Positions 1-9,238 are shown, numbered from the stretch's first letter. The stretch is DNA of 24,208 nucleotides from an uncultured Eubacterium sp. (GCA_937915825.1 CALGGT010000085.1:1-24208); one strand, 5' to 3'. Notes: a model not told the origin generated them from the sequence alone. Translations and numbers: made by a program.

Positions 1-1007
1 CATGAGCGGAATGCATGACATCGGCAAAGAAGGCGTCATCGTAGGCGCAGCGGCGACGCTTTCTGGCAAGGCTGATTTTCGCTGGGTAGTTCTTGAGAAT
101 GTTGAGCGCCATATGACGAACAACGACCATGTTCTCAGCTGAATGATCCTTGCGGATGCGGCTTAGATCCTCTCGGAATGTCATATCCAGACACCAGTGA
201 AGCGAATTCTCTATGCCCCAATGCTTCCGAACCGCCTCCGCAAACACAGATACGTCCTCAAGAGAAGTAATAAAATATCGCACATCCTCTGTTACGCGGT
301 CAGACTGCTCAACTTTTGAATGAACCATACCAAAGGCTCGCAGGTTCCGCCAATCTGCCAGATTTTCAAACCATTCGATTTCTGTAGTCAGATAATACGT
401 TCTGGTTTCTATGCGACCATGTCCCGCATCTGTCGTTTTCACGCATTTGACAGACGGATAATTCTGGGGCTCCTGTTGAGCCGCATCAAAGAATTCCTGT
501 GCTTCCCGACGCATGGTTGGCTGATTATCCTTCAGTCCGATCACATAATCCGCATCTTTTTCTGTGATCTTCTGAACGATTTCTTTCTGGCAGCTCATCG
601 CATCAGCGGTTATGATACAACCAGCAATGTCCAGTATTTCCAGAAGCTCTGGCACAGTCGTGATTTCATTCGATTTCTCGTCTGTTGCAAGCTGCCCCAG
701 TACCATTTGCTGTTTGTTTGCCCATGCGCTCACCATATGGATGGGTTTTTGATCCCTTCCACCGCTCCTGCGCACCGTCTTTCCATCTATGCTTACGATT
801 TCTCCATTTGTCTTCTGGCATACCGCTTCCACCCACGCGCAAAAGCATCTTTCAAACTCCTTGGGTTCTATCATCCCCCATACCCGCTGCATCGTATCGT
901 GCGAGGGTATGCCGTTTTCCAGCTTCATGTGCAATGATTCCTTGAACCAAGCTGCTTTTACATGGCAGTAATCATTCTCGCATCATTTCAATCACACCTT
1001 TCGACAT
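1..1007 (-). pseudogene. ISAs1 transposase, 5' end deleted/frameshifted, 3' end off window
   Basis: The frame from 982 down to base 1 is open and has no stop. It contains NGIPSHDTM, then GEIVSIDGKTVRRS (first catalytic Asp), IITADAMSCQKEIV (second Asp), DYVIGLKDNQ, and HWGIENSLHWCLDMTF-REDLSR with the catalytic Glu, followed by the Arg/Lys-rich C-terminal part. These are the ordered hallmarks of ISAs1 transposases. A plausible native start, ATG at 1007 (MSKGVIEMMRE), runs into TGA at 972-974 in another frame. Only about 33 codons separate this ATG from NGIPSHD, where family members usually have about 85, so roughly 50 residues appear to be deleted together with a frame change. The first ATG in the open frame is at 928, too late for a full protein. 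The copy is probably inactive by itself. Confidence 0.8.
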
Positions 1008-1040
1008 AATGGAAGCATCTGCTTTGCGTTATGTCAACTA
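1..1040 (-). mobile_element. ISAs1-family insertion sequence, incomplete
   Basis: The minus strand carries an ISAs1-type (H-repeat) DDE transposase that continues beyond base 1. The outer boundary near 1040 is inferred from where transposase-related sequence and its likely promoter (TTGACA on the minus strand around 1036) stop. A 7-bp inverted repeat (1003-1009 and 1029-1035) lies around the presumed start, but I could not identify convincing terminal inverted repeats or a target duplication. The left end is outside the window, although the protein is already at its usual C-terminal section, so little is missing on that side. Confidence 0.82.
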
Positions 1041-1083
1041 AATGTTTTTCGTGCGTCAACCCGCGGTCGGGACACTAATAGGG

Positions 1084-1115
1084 ACGCGCCCCTCTCGGCC
1101 GCAGCAGGGGCGCGT
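1084..1115. repeat. Strong GC hairpin in gene-free segment
   Basis: A perfect 10-bp inverted repeat (1084-1093 with 1106-1115) has a 12-nt loop. It sits in a GC-rich stretch (about 1060-1215) that has no credible gene. A second GC hairpin at about 1135-1147 is followed by a T-rich run on the plus strand and could end a plus-strand transcript. The role is unknown; it may be a terminator pair, a structured RNA or an extragenic repeat element. Confidence 0.5.
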
Positions 1116-1247
1116 ATCACTTGATCGTCAGTACGCCGGCGGCGCCGGGGTTTTCTTTTCCCCTGATTCGCCGCGTCTGACAAGGGATCTATCGCCAGGA
1201 CCGGCCGGCATGTTTTTAAAACTTTTGTAAATCACTGCAATTTCGGA

Positions 1248-1276
1248 TTTACTTTTGAACGAGGCGCGATTATAAT
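1248..1276 (+). promoter_or_regulatory. purC promoter
   Basis: The -35-like TTTACT (1248-1253) is followed by a 17-bp spacer and a perfect TATAAT (1271-1276), 40 bp before the purC start. No purine or ZTP riboswitch is recognisable between the promoter and the start. Confidence 0.7.
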
Positions 1277-1315
1277 AGAGTCCGCATGAAATTGAACATG
1301 GCAAGGAGAACACAT

Positions 1316-2176
1316 ATGAAAAAAATAATTTCTGGTAAAGTACGTGAAGTATATGAGACCGATGAGAATCAATTGGTCATTGTAACCACCGACCGAATTT
1401 CCGCTTTTGACGTAATTCTTGATTCGATCATTCCCGATAAAGGAAAATACCTGAATCTGATTTCCCTTTACTGGTTTGACTACACAAAGGACATCATTCC
1501 CAACCATATGATTTCCTCGAACTTAAAAGATATGCCGGATACTTTCTCCCAGGATCCTGCTACCTACGAGGATCGCACAATTCTGGTTAAGAAATTAAAG
1601 ATGCTGCCTTACGAATTCATCGTTCGTGGATTCATGTTCGGAAGTATGTGGGAGGAATACAAGGAGAACGGAACCTACTGTGGCTCCCCCATTGAAGAGC
1701 CTGCAGACGGTCCTTACAAATTGGCACAGAAATTGGTAACACCCATGGTCACCCCTTCCGTTAAGAATAACGAAGGGCACGATGAAAATATTACCATGGA
1801 TCGTTTGCGCAGCGAATTAGGCGAAGAGAAAGCCAATGAGATCGCTGACATCTGTGTTCAGATCTACAACAAATGCTACGAAAAAGCATTAAAGAACGGC
1901 GTCATGATCGCCGATACCAAATTCGAATTTGGATACGATGAGAATGGCGTTCTTACCATCGGCGACGAAGTGCTAACCCCGGATTCCAGCCGTTTCTGGG
2001 CTGCCGACGAATATGAGACCGGCGTTTCACCGAAGTCTTTTGATAAACAGTTTGTAAGAGACTGGTTGATCCAGAACAACTTAAAAGGTGTGACCCCTTC
2101 TCCGGCCCTTCCGGAAGACATCGTCACCACCACTTCCAACTTATACAAGGAATGTTATGAACGCGTTGTGGGATAA
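1316..2176 (+). CDS. purC: Phosphoribosylaminoimidazole-succinocarboxamide synthase
   Basis: SAICAR synthetase joins CAIR and aspartate using ATP in de novo purine synthesis, in the cytoplasm. The 286-residue product belongs to the longer PurC type (about 290 aa, not the 235-aa type). It begins SGKVREVYE and DRISAFDV (ATP-binding N-lobe), then has RGFMFGSMWEEY, the signature ADTKFEFG, and DEVLTPDSSRFW. ATG 1316 is chosen because AAGGAG (1303-1308) lies 7 nt upstream; an in-frame ATG at 1286 lacks a ribosome binding site and precedes the conserved start. The gene is transcribed alone: its own promoter lies just upstream and a strong terminator follows. No other pur gene is in the window. Confidence 0.96.
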   Translation: MKKIISGKVREVYETDENQLVIVTTDRISAFDVILDSIIPDKGKYLNLISLYWFDYTKDIIPNHMISSNLKDMPDTFSQDPATYEDRTILVKKLKMLPYEFIVRGFMFGSMWEEYKENGTYCGSPIEEPADGPYKLAQKLVTPMVTPSVKNNEGHDENITMDRLRSELGEEKANEIADICVQIYNKCYEKALKNGVMIADTKFEFGYDENGVLTIGDEVLTPDSSRFWAADEYETGVSPKSFDKQFVRDWLIQNNLKGVTPSPALPEDIVTTTSNLYKECYERVVG

Positions 2177-2206
2177 AAGATCTTTTACCCCCAGCATCAT
2201 AAAAGG

Positions 2207-2252
2207 AAAAAGGAAGGTTCATCTTAAAAGAGTAAGATGAACCTTCCTTTTT
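2207..2252. terminator. Bidirectional terminator between purC and the PBP gene
   Basis: A perfect 19-bp stem (2207-2225 with 2234-2252) has an 8-nt loop. The stem ends in A-run/T-run on both strands, so it can stop purC from the left and the penicillin-binding protein gene from the right. Confidence 0.92.
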
Positions 2253-2270
2253 CTCTGATTATGTTTTTCA

Positions 2271-2307
2271 CCACCGGTTGGGGAATATCCAACCAGTGGA
2301 ATTTTTT
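2271..2307 (+). terminator. Second hairpin with T6 tract
   Basis: An 11-bp stem (2271-2281 with 2289-2299) with one mismatch is followed on the plus strand by T6 at 2302-2307. It looks like a back-up plus-strand terminator after purC. Confidence 0.6.
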
Positions 2308-2333
2308 CTCTAATGGATTTTCTCACCACCCAG

Positions 2334-2375
2334 CCACGGTTTACTAGCTTCCCTCCACGGTTTACTGGCTTCCCT
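2334..2375. repeat. 21-bp tandem duplication over the PBP stop codon
   Basis: Two adjacent 21-bp copies (2334-2354 and 2355-2375) differ at one base. The right copy contains the PBP stop codon (2362-2364), so the left copy is a non-coding duplicate of the gene end. Confidence 0.9.
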
Positions 2376-4758
2376 CGCCTGTGGTCCCATCGCCGCCGGA
2401 TCCTTGACCTCCGGCATTTTGACCACCGCCGCCTCCGGCAGAATCCCCGCCTTGGGTTTGGCCGCCCTGCTGACTTTGGCTTCCGGCATTCTGACCGGCG
2501 CCGCCTCCTCCGGTGGTATCCCCACCTTGGGTTTGGCCGCTTTGCTGGGTTTGACCGGACGTTCCATTCCCATCCCCCTGACCGGCATCGGTATCGGTGG
2601 ATTGATCCTTATCCTGACTCTGACTCGACGGATCCGATGAATCCGAATCATCCTGGTTATCGTCATCATCGGCATCGGTATCCTTCGGATCCGTAGAAGA
2701 CGGATCCGAATCGGAACTTCCTCCGGAAGATCCGCTGTATCCGGAACCAGACGACTGGGTTACGGTATGGGTTCCCGTCTCAGCCTCATAAGGGAAAGGA
2801 ATCGGCTCTAAATTCGTGTGAATCTTATTCATAAAGGAATTCCAAACCCGCCCCGGATAACTGTTTCCATACAGATCATCCACCGTCTTCGGTGTATCGC
2901 ATCCGATCCAGATCGCCGTGGTATAATAGGGTGTAAACCCACAGAACCAACCATCTTTTTTATCGTTGGTCGTTCCGGTTTTCCCGGCAGCGATCATCCC
3001 GTTATCCAGCGCCAGTCCCACGCCCGTACCTCTGGTTAATACCCCTTTCAGAATATCCACCATGGCATTGGCCGCCTTCTTCTTATAGATAAATTTCTCG
3101 TCTACCTTATCCTTTAACAATTCATTGCCGGCCGAATCCGTGATCCGCACAATGCACGTAGGTTCCCGGAACCGCCCGTCATTCTCTATGGTTGCATACC
3201 CGGACGCCATCTCCAATGGAGAACATCCATAAGTCAGACCACCGATGGACGCCGCGTTATAGTAATCGCTGTCCACGATTTTCCCAAAGTGCATTTTCAG
3301 CAAATATTCCAATCCAACCTTCGGAGTTAATTCATCAAAAAGCTGCCAGGCCACGGTATTCTTAGATTTCTCCACCGCGTAGCGTAGGGATACGTACCCG
3401 GCATAGCTTCCATCCGAGTTCGAGGGCCCCCCCTCAAATTTATGATCATTTACCGTGGAATCCGCCGTATAATTTCTCTCCAGACTGGGGGTATAAACCG
3501 CCAGCGGTTTCATACAGCTTCCCGGCTGACGAAAGGCCTGATAAGAGCGGTTTAACGTGTAACCAACCGTCCTTTGGCTTCGTCCTCCAACAGCAGCCAC
3601 CACACGTCCGGTCTCATTGTCAATGCAAACACCGGCGCCCTGCATTTTATAGATTCCATTGGTTTCCTTTTCCTTAAAGCCCTTTAATTCATCGTTTATG
3701 GACTTTTGTAATTTTTTCTGTTTCTTCAGATCAATGGAAGTATAGATCCGATACCCTTTGCTAACCAGCATTTTCTGTGCTTCATCGTACGCTTCGTCAT
3801 ACTCCGACTGATAACTTTCCCGGTCCTCTTTGGAATCAAACTGATAACGGAAATCAAACCCGTTCATCTCCATGATCTTACGGGTGGCGCAATAGGTAAC
3901 AAAGGTGGTGACATAATTCCGTTTCGCCGGCTCCTTAATCTTTAACTCAATCTTTTCCGCAATCGCCGCATCGTATTCTTCCTGGGAGATCACCTCTTCG
4001 GACAACATTTGCTCCAGAATGCGGTCTCTTCTCTTTAAGGTATTGTCCATATGATTGTTGGGATCATACAGGCTGGGGTTGTTGGGAATCGAGCATAGGA
4101 ATGCCAGCTGAGACAGGCTTAGTTCCGTACAGCTGCGGCTGAAATACCCTTTCGCCGCCGCCTCGATCCCATAATATCCGTTGGAAAAATAAATGTTATT
4201 TAAATAGAATTCCAAGATCTGCTCCTTGGAATATTTTTTCTCCATCTCCATAGCCAGAAAGATTTCCTTCACTTTACGGGAAACCTCTTTTTTCTGGGTC
4301 AGAAACGTACCACGGGCCAGCTGCTGTGTAATGGTACTTCCCCCCTGCGCATAACGCCTGGTCTTCACATACTGCAGACACGCACGTCCGATCGCTTCAA
4401 CATCAATCCCCTTGTGCGCGTAGAACTTCCGATCCTCCGTTACAATAAAGGCATTCTTCACATAATCCGGAATCTGCTCCAGCTTCATATAGTAAGCGTC
4501 CTTATCTCCCTTTAAGATCGCGATCTGCTTCCCCTTGGAATTGTAGGCAATGGTATTTTGGGCGTTCATAAAGTCATCCTCGGTGGAGGCGCTGATGGTT
4601 GCCACCGCCTCGTCCTGGTAGGACAAAAAGGTCTTGCCGTATTTCTCATAGAGAAATATTCCGCCGCCTAAGATCGCTAACAAAAAGACAAATATGAAGA
4701 TTTTAAATCCAAGCCAAAACTTAGGATGTTTCTTTTGCTTTTTTTGCTTGTTTTTCAT
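2362..4758 (-). CDS. Class A penicillin-binding protein (PBP1A type)
   Basis: This is a bifunctional peptidoglycan synthase that polymerises lipid II and cross-links the stems outside the membrane. The 798-residue product has a Lys-rich cytoplasmic start and one membrane anchor (about 14-40). The GT51 transglycosylase follows, with catalytic Glu in TEDRKFYAHKGID (109), GGSTITQQLARG and a downstream EFYLNNIYF motif. The transpeptidase has SCMK (Ser414), SKN (465-467) and KTGTT (593-597). From about 668 to the end is a low-complexity tail rich in Gly, Ser, Asp and Gln that includes two copies of a QTQGGD...GGGG...QNAG unit. The start at ATG 4758 is set by AAGGAGG ten bases upstream; an upstream in-frame TTG overlaps that site and is not the start. 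It has its own promoter and terminator. Which paralogue it is (ponA or other) cannot be told. Confidence 0.95.
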   Translation of the reverse strand: MKNKQKKQKKHPKFWLGFKIFIFVFLLAILGGGIFLYEKYGKTFLSYQDEAVATISASTEDDFMNAQNTIAYNSKGKQIAILKGDKDAYYMKLEQIPDYVKNAFIVTEDRKFYAHKGIDVEAIGRACLQYVKTRRYAQGGSTITQQLARGTFLTQKKEVSRKVKEIFLAMEMEKKYSKEQILEFYLNNIYFSNGYYGIEAAAKGYFSRSCTELSLSQLAFLCSIPNNPSLYDPNNHMDNTLKRRDRILEQMLSEEVISQEEYDAAIAEKIELKIKEPAKRNYVTTFVTYCATRKIMEMNGFDFRYQFDSKEDRESYQSEYDEAYDEAQKMLVSKGYRIYTSIDLKKQKKLQKSINDELKGFKEKETNGIYKMQGAGVCIDNETGRVVAAVGGRSQRTVGYTLNRSYQAFRQPGSCMKPLAVYTPSLERNYTADSTVNDHKFEGGPSNSDGSYAGYVSLRYAVEKSKNTVAWQLFDELTPKVGLEYLLKMHFGKIVDSDYYNAASIGGLTYGCSPLEMASGYATIENDGRFREPTCIVRITDSAGNELLKDKVDEKFIYKKKAANAMVDILKGVLTRGTGVGLALDNGMIAAGKTGTTNDKKDGWFCGFTPYYTTAIWIGCDTPKTVDDLYGNSYPGRVWNSFMNKIHTNLEPIPFPYEAETGTHTVTQSSGSGYSGSSGGSSDSDPSSTDPKDTDADDDDNQDDSDSSDPSSQSQDKDQSTDTDAGQGDGNGTSGQTQQSGQTQGGDTTGGGGAGQNAGSQSQQGGQTQGGDSAGGGGGQNAGGQGSGGDGTTGEGSQ

Positions 4759-4803
4759 ATTAAGGAAACCTCCTTGCAAATCCTACAAATGTAGTCCTTA
4801 TAC

Positions 4804-4832
4804 ATTTTACTAGATTCTTACTGGTTTGTAAA
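4804..4832 (-). promoter_or_regulatory. Promoter of the PBP gene
   Basis: Read on the minus strand: TTTACA (4832-4827), 17-bp spacer, TAAAAT (4809-4804). It lies about 45 bp before the ATG. Confidence 0.65.
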
Positions 4833-4914
4833 GATGATCATTTGTGAAGAATCCATGAAATTTATACTTTTTTTATAAAAACACTTGCAAATTCTCTGAT
4901 TTTATGTTACAAGG

Positions 4915-5022
4915 GATATAAGAAGTTTTCGCTAACGAGTGTGATGGTTTCACCGCCATCCTTTGATTGATATACCATAATAACCTTGGAAGAGTCGGCC
5001 AACGCCGACTCTTCTAAATTTT
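4915..5022 (+). ncRNA. Possible small RNA ending in a strong terminator
   Basis: The gap between the PBP promoter and the GH13 gene contains a plus-strand intrinsic terminator (4990-5013 plus T-run), but no plus-strand gene precedes it. A weak promoter-like pair, TTGCAA (4885-4890) and TACAAG (4908-4913) with a 17-bp spacer, would give a transcript of about 100 nt. A small hairpin (GATGG...CCATC, about 4943-4961) lies inside. I do not recognise an RNA family (it does not look like SRP, 6S or tmRNA). It could also be only a barrier against antisense transcription. Confidence 0.35.
4990..5022 (+). terminator. Plus-strand intrinsic terminator
   Basis: A perfect 10-bp stem (4990-4999 with 5004-5013) with a 4-nt loop is followed by CTAAATTTTTG. 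There is no T-tract on the minus side, so it is not an obvious terminator for the GH13 gene. Confidence 0.75.
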
Positions 5023-5089
5023 TGTCTTCTTGTTCTTCTACCTTTTATCCTCTCAACCATCGGATTTTCTCCTTCATCGGGGGTTCCTG

Positions 5090-7132
5090 TCAATAAGGTC
5101 GATCCATGTTCTTAAGGATCATGGCAGAGTTCGGCTTCATCGTTACCTGAAAGGTACCATTTTCCACCATCACTCTTTGGGCTTCCAGATCAAACCCGCT
5201 TTCATCCGTACGCATTAAACTTACCATCCAGGCTCCATCCGGCACCTCGGCCCGATACGCCTCCACGGTTACCTGCCGTTCTTCCTCTCCGATATATACC
5301 AGGACGATCACACTCTCTTTTTCCAGAAATCTGGCATAGCCCAGAAGATTGGTCTCACTGATCAAATAAATCAGCGCCCCTTCCCGTAATGCCCGGTAAT
5401 CCTTATGGATCCGAATGATCTCCTTATGGAATTGAAGAAGATCTTTGTCCTCTCTTCCCCATGGATAGGTGCGTCGGGAATCCGGGTCGGTCCAGCCGCA
5501 CACGCCTGCCTCATCCCCGTAATAAACCGTAGGGGCCCCCGGCCACGTCATCTGGATCACAACTCCCGCATAGAAATCGGAATAATGCAGTCCCGTCTCC
5601 GCCTCTCTACTTCCTGCGGACGCCAGACGTCCTACCTTTCGGTTGGTTCGGGTTAAGAACCGGGAGTGATCATGGTTGGACAATTCATTCATGGCCACCA
5701 GGTATTCCTGCATATGAAAGCGACCATTCGCCTCCGTCATCCTCTCATAAAAATAATGATTATTTCCCCGTAATTCCGGTTTTTTTGCATCGCTGTGCTT
5801 ATTCATACCGGTTAAGAACCAGCTGACCGGCTCCATGAAGCCGTCGTAATTCATAACGGTATCCCACTGATCCCCCTTGAGCCAGGCCTTGGCATTCCCA
5901 TAATGCTCCGCCAGGATCACAGCCTCCGGATTTGCCTTTTTAACCACCTCTCGAAATTTCTTAAAAAAGGAATGATTGTATTCCTCCGAATGTCCAATAT
6001 CCGCCGCCACATCCAAGCGCCATCCGTCCACGTTATAAGGGGGGCTCACCCATTTTTTCGCAATTCGCAGAATCTCCTGTTCTAACGCCTTCGAACCCTC
6101 GTAATTAAGCTTGGGCAGCGTATCGTTTCCCCACCAGCCGTCGTATAGAAAATTATTCGGCCAGTGACCCCCGGGTAGAAATGTAAAATAATTCTTATAG
6201 GGACTGTTCTCCGTAAAATACGCCCCCTCCGCTCGTCCGGGCACCCCCTGATAAATCCCCTCCCGATCCATCCAGGGATGGAAGGAGCCGCAATGATTAA
6301 ATACGCCATCCAGAATGATCCGCATGCCCCGACGGTGAATTTCCTCCACGAAGCGAATAAAGAATTCATTGGAGGCCTGTAAGTTTTCCGGGTCCGTTAC
6401 AATGGAACGATACCGGCTGGCATGGGTATTATCAATATCACCTACATCCAGGCATTCCCCTTCCTCCTTGGCAAGAACCGTTAAATGGGGATCGATGTAG
6501 TCGTAATCCTGTACGTCGTATTTGTGATTGGAAGGGGATACGAAAATGGGATTCAGGTATAAAACCTCCACGCCAAGATCCTGTAAATAGTCCAATTTGT
6601 CCCAGATACCTTGCAGGTCGCCGCCATAAAACCGACGGACATCCATGTTCTCCGGCAAAGCATTCCAATCTTCCACTTCCGTTACATGCTGGGAAATGTA
6701 GCTGTATTCTCCGGTTTTTACACGATTTTTTTTATTTCCATTGTAAAATCGATCCGGAAAGATCTGATAATATACGGCACCTTTAGCCCACTCCGGCACA
6801 TGAAAACCAGGCATCACCTCATAATCCATGGACGTATCCACGTGATCCTGGTCCCCTTTTTTGTTATAGTAAACCACTTCCTCCCCCTCTACTATTTTAA
6901 AATGATAGTAGAACGGAGTATTGCCGATTTGAATATTTACCTGATAATAATCTCCTCCGGTCGTTTCAAAACTTTTGCTCATAATATACTGGTTCTCACT
7001 GGTCACTAAAAACACCTGAACCGGATCCCGATGTCCCACACGGCACCGAAACGTAACCATATCCCCCGGGTTGGGAGACATGGGCGTTATAAAATTTTCC
7101 GTTCCCGAGCTAAAGATTGCCTCTCTCTTCAT
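5090..7132 (-). CDS. GH13 alpha-glucan hydrolase (neopullulanase/cyclomaltodextrinase type)
   Basis: A 680-residue alpha-amylase family enzyme without signal peptide or membrane segment, so probably cytoplasmic and acting on imported maltodextrins, pullulan fragments or cyclodextrins. Residues 1-110 form a beta-rich N-terminal module of the CBM34 kind, and 119-130 (VYYQIFPDRFYN) open the catalytic barrel. Conserved regions are DGVFNH (275-280), GWRLDVAAD with nucleophile Asp374, ILAEH with acid/base Glu409, and NELSNHDHSR with Asp488. PTVYYGDEAG and a DPDSRRTYPW segment are typical of the neopullulanase subfamily. A C-terminal beta domain follows from about 600. The ribosome binding site at ATG 7132 is weak. 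It is monocistronic. The exact substrate cannot be read from sequence. Confidence 0.92.
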   Translation of the reverse strand: MKREAIFSSGTENFITPMSPNPGDMVTFRCRVGHRDPVQVFLVTSENQYIMSKSFETTGGDYYQVNIQIGNTPFYYHFKIVEGEEVVYYNKKGDQDHVDTSMDYEVMPGFHVPEWAKGAVYYQIFPDRFYNGNKKNRVKTGEYSYISQHVTEVEDWNALPENMDVRRFYGGDLQGIWDKLDYLQDLGVEVLYLNPIFVSPSNHKYDVQDYDYIDPHLTVLAKEEGECLDVGDIDNTHASRYRSIVTDPENLQASNEFFIRFVEEIHRRGMRIILDGVFNHCGSFHPWMDREGIYQGVPGRAEGAYFTENSPYKNYFTFLPGGHWPNNFLYDGWWGNDTLPKLNYEGSKALEQEILRIAKKWVSPPYNVDGWRLDVAADIGHSEEYNHSFFKKFREVVKKANPEAVILAEHYGNAKAWLKGDQWDTVMNYDGFMEPVSWFLTGMNKHSDAKKPELRGNNHYFYERMTEANGRFHMQEYLVAMNELSNHDHSRFLTRTNRKVGRLASAGSREAETGLHYSDFYAGVVIQMTWPGAPTVYYGDEAGVCGWTDPDSRRTYPWGREDKDLLQFHKEIIRIHKDYRALREGALIYLISETNLLGYARFLEKESVIVLVYIGEEERQVTVEAYRAEVPDGAWMVSLMRTDESGFDLEAQRVMVENGTFQVTMKPNSAMILKNMDRPY

Positions 7133-7429
7133 TCTTATTCACTCATTTCTCATTATTTGCATGGCTCAGAAATTTCCTTGAAAGGATCAGGAAATCCCCT
7201 TAAAATGTCAAAAGAACAGCTTAAACAAGCTGTCCTTTTGGGAGAAGGTATTTTTGTTACTTATGGGGTGTAGCAAAAACTATAAATGTATTGGGGTTTA
7301 CGGTTAAGAGTATAGCACGGGTCAATTTTTTTGTGTGCACAAAGTTTACTAAAATTTAAACTTATTTTTGTGAAAATTGCACAAAATCATCCCGTTCTCC
7401 CCCAAATAAGCCTGTTTTCTCGTATATTT
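7133..7429. other. AT-rich gap between GH13 and ftsH genes
   Basis: About 300 bp without a credible gene. It holds the ftsH terminator (7206-7239) and presumably the GH13 promoter. A minus-strand TTGACA at 7211-7206 has only a poor -10 (GATCCT) at 17 bp, and it overlaps the foot of the terminator, so I do not call that promoter. Confidence 0.5.
7206..7239 (-). terminator. ftsH terminator
   Basis: A 13-bp stem (7210-7222 with 7227-7239) with one mismatch and an AAAC/GTTT loop. On the minus strand the stem ends in TTCTTTT followed by T-rich sequence, which fits the end of the tilS-hpt-ftsH transcript. Confidence 0.7.
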
Positions 7430-9238
7430 TTATGCGTTGTCAAAGCAGGACTCGAATTCTTCCCGATTGATCCTCTCCTTCTCAATGAGAAGTTTTGCCA
7501 CCCGTTCCACGATCTCCCACTTATCTTTTAACAGATTGAATGCCATGTCGCGGGCATTTTCTATGATCTGGGATACTTCCTGATCGATGAGCTCCGTCGT
7601 CTTCTCACTGTAAGCTTTCTTTTGTCCAATCTCTCTTCCGATAAACACCTCATCCTCGGAGGTGGAATAATCGATCATCCCCAATTTCTCGGAAAATCCG
7701 TATTTCATTACCATATTCCGGGCAATCTCCGTTGCCTGCTTAATATCCTGCACGGCGCCGGCCGTCACATCTTCAAAGGCAATGCTCTCCGCCACCCGGC
7801 CACCCATGGCAACCGTAATATCCTGGAACATCTTACCTTTGGTTACGTGCATGTGGTCTTTTTCCGGAAGAGGCATGGTATAACCGGCTGCCCCCATCCC
7901 CGTGGGGATCACGGATACCGTGTAAACCGGTCCCTCATCCGGCAGCACATGGAATAAGACGGCGTGCCCCGCCTCGTGATAGGCCGTGATCTCCTTGTCC
8001 CGGTCCGTGATCACCGCGCTGGTTCGCTCCGTTCCGATGCCAACCTTGATAAAGGCCTTCTTCACATGCTCTTCCATAATAAAATTCTTCTGATCTTTCG
8101 CCGCCTCGATCGCCGACTCATTCATTAGATTCTCCAGATCCGCTCCGGTAAACCCAGCGGTTACCCGAGCGATGTGACCCAGGTCCACATCCTCCGACAA
8201 CGGCTTCTCCCTGGAATGCACCTTCAAAATATCTTCTCTTGCCTGTACATCCGGTCTGCTAATGGCAATGTGCCGGTCGAATCGTCCCGGCCTTAAGATG
8301 GCAGGATCCAAAATATCAATCCGGTTGGTGGCTGCCATTACGATAATTCCCTCATTTACAGAGAATCCATCCATTTCCACCAGCAACTGGTTTAACGTCT
8401 GCTCCTTCTCATCGTGTCCCCCTCCTAAGCCGGATCCACGCTTTCTGGCCACGGCGTCTATCTCGTCAATAAAAATAATACAGGGCGTATTTTTCTTGGC
8501 ATTTTCAAATAAGTCCCTGACACGGGAAGCTCCAACTCCTACAAACATTTCTACAAAATCCGATCCGGAAATGCTAAAATACGGAACGCCGGCTTCCCCG
8601 GCTACCGCCTTGGCCAGCAATGTTTTACCGGTTCCGGGAGGACCCATCATGATCACTCCTTTGGGAATCCTGGCACCTAACAGGTTGTATTTCTGAGGAT
8701 CTGCCAGAAAATCCACAACTTCTTCCAGCTGTTCTTTTTCTTCTTTCATCCCCGCCACATCCTGAAATGTGATCTTTTGCATGGTAGGATCCGCCAGCCT
8801 CGCCCGACTCTTCCCAAAATTATTCATCTGGGAATTCCCATGACCGCTTCCGGCAAACATGGTAAAGAACATCATCAGAAACAACGCAGCGATGACAATG
8901 TAGAGAATGGACTCCCAGGTTAGCTTCTCTGCCATTACATCCTTCACCGTATAGTTATAAAACTCCTGTTCGGTTAAAAACTTTTGCACTTCATTTACAT
9001 CGGATACATACAGAGCTTCCACGCCGGATTCATAGGTTACCTCGATCTTTCCGGTGGGAACCTGGCGATTCTGCTTGATCGTCACTTCCTGCACCTTCTG
9101 ATCCCGAATATCGGTTTGAAATTGATTGTAATTGTAAACGTCCTCCGCACCATAGAGCGGATTGTTCAAAAAATAGAAACAGCCTGCCAATAAGGCAATC
9201 ACCGCCACAAAAAGAATTATCCTCGTACTACTTTTCAT
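7430..9238 (-). CDS. ftsH: ATP-dependent zinc metalloprotease FtsH
   Basis: Membrane-anchored AAA+ protease that degrades misfolded membrane proteins and short-lived regulators as a hexamer. The 602-residue product has two membrane segments (about 5-24 and 110-128) flanking an extracytoplasmic domain. The AAA module has Walker A GPPGTGKT (199-206), the pore motif FVG (232-234 region), Walker B IIFIDEID (Asp258, Glu259) and the SRH near 318-322 (RPGRFDR). The protease has HEAGH (421-425), with the third zinc ligand likely Asp498. GAGGAG precedes ATG 9238. The C-terminus is shorter than in B. subtilis FtsH. It is the last gene of tilS-hpt-ftsH, an order conserved across Firmicutes, and is separated from hpt by 68 bp. 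Confidence 0.97.
   Translation of the reverse strand: MKSSTRIILFVAVIALLAGCFYFLNNPLYGAEDVYNYNQFQTDIRDQKVQEVTIKQNRQVPTGKIEVTYESGVEALYVSDVNEVQKFLTEQEFYNYTVKDVMAEKLTWESILYIVIAALFLMMFFTMFAGSGHGNSQMNNFGKSRARLADPTMQKITFQDVAGMKEEKEQLEEVVDFLADPQKYNLLGARIPKGVIMMGPPGTGKTLLAKAVAGEAGVPYFSISGSDFVEMFVGVGASRVRDLFENAKKNTPCIIFIDEIDAVARKRGSGLGGGHDEKEQTLNQLLVEMDGFSVNEGIIVMAATNRIDILDPAILRPGRFDRHIAISRPDVQAREDILKVHSREKPLSEDVDLGHIARVTAGFTGADLENLMNESAIEAAKDQKNFIMEEHVKKAFIKVGIGTERTSAVITDRDKEITAYHEAGHAVLFHVLPDEGPVYTVSVIPTGMGAAGYTMPLPEKDHMHVTKGKMFQDITVAMGGRVAESIAFEDVTAGAVQDIKQATEIARNMVMKYGFSEKLGMIDYSTSEDEVFIGREIGQKKAYSEKTTELIDQEVSQIIENARDMAFNLLKDKWEIVERVAKLLIEKERINREEFESCFDNA

Noticed and set aside
320..937. 205-codon plus-strand open frame
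   Set aside because: It lies exactly opposite the ISAs1 transposase, whose frame has all catalytic motifs; no ribosome binding site or family match.
1216..1315. Purine or ZTP riboswitch before purC
   Set aside because: The promoter is only 40 bp from the start and no conserved aptamer blocks are visible.
2310..2696. Open frames over the 3' end of the PBP gene, with repetitive Arg/Pro-rich products
   Set aside because: They are other-frame readings of the low-complexity PBP tail.
7183..7211. TTGACA promoter for the GH13 gene
   Set aside because: The matching -10 (GATCCT) is poor, and the TTGACA overlaps the foot of the ftsH terminator.
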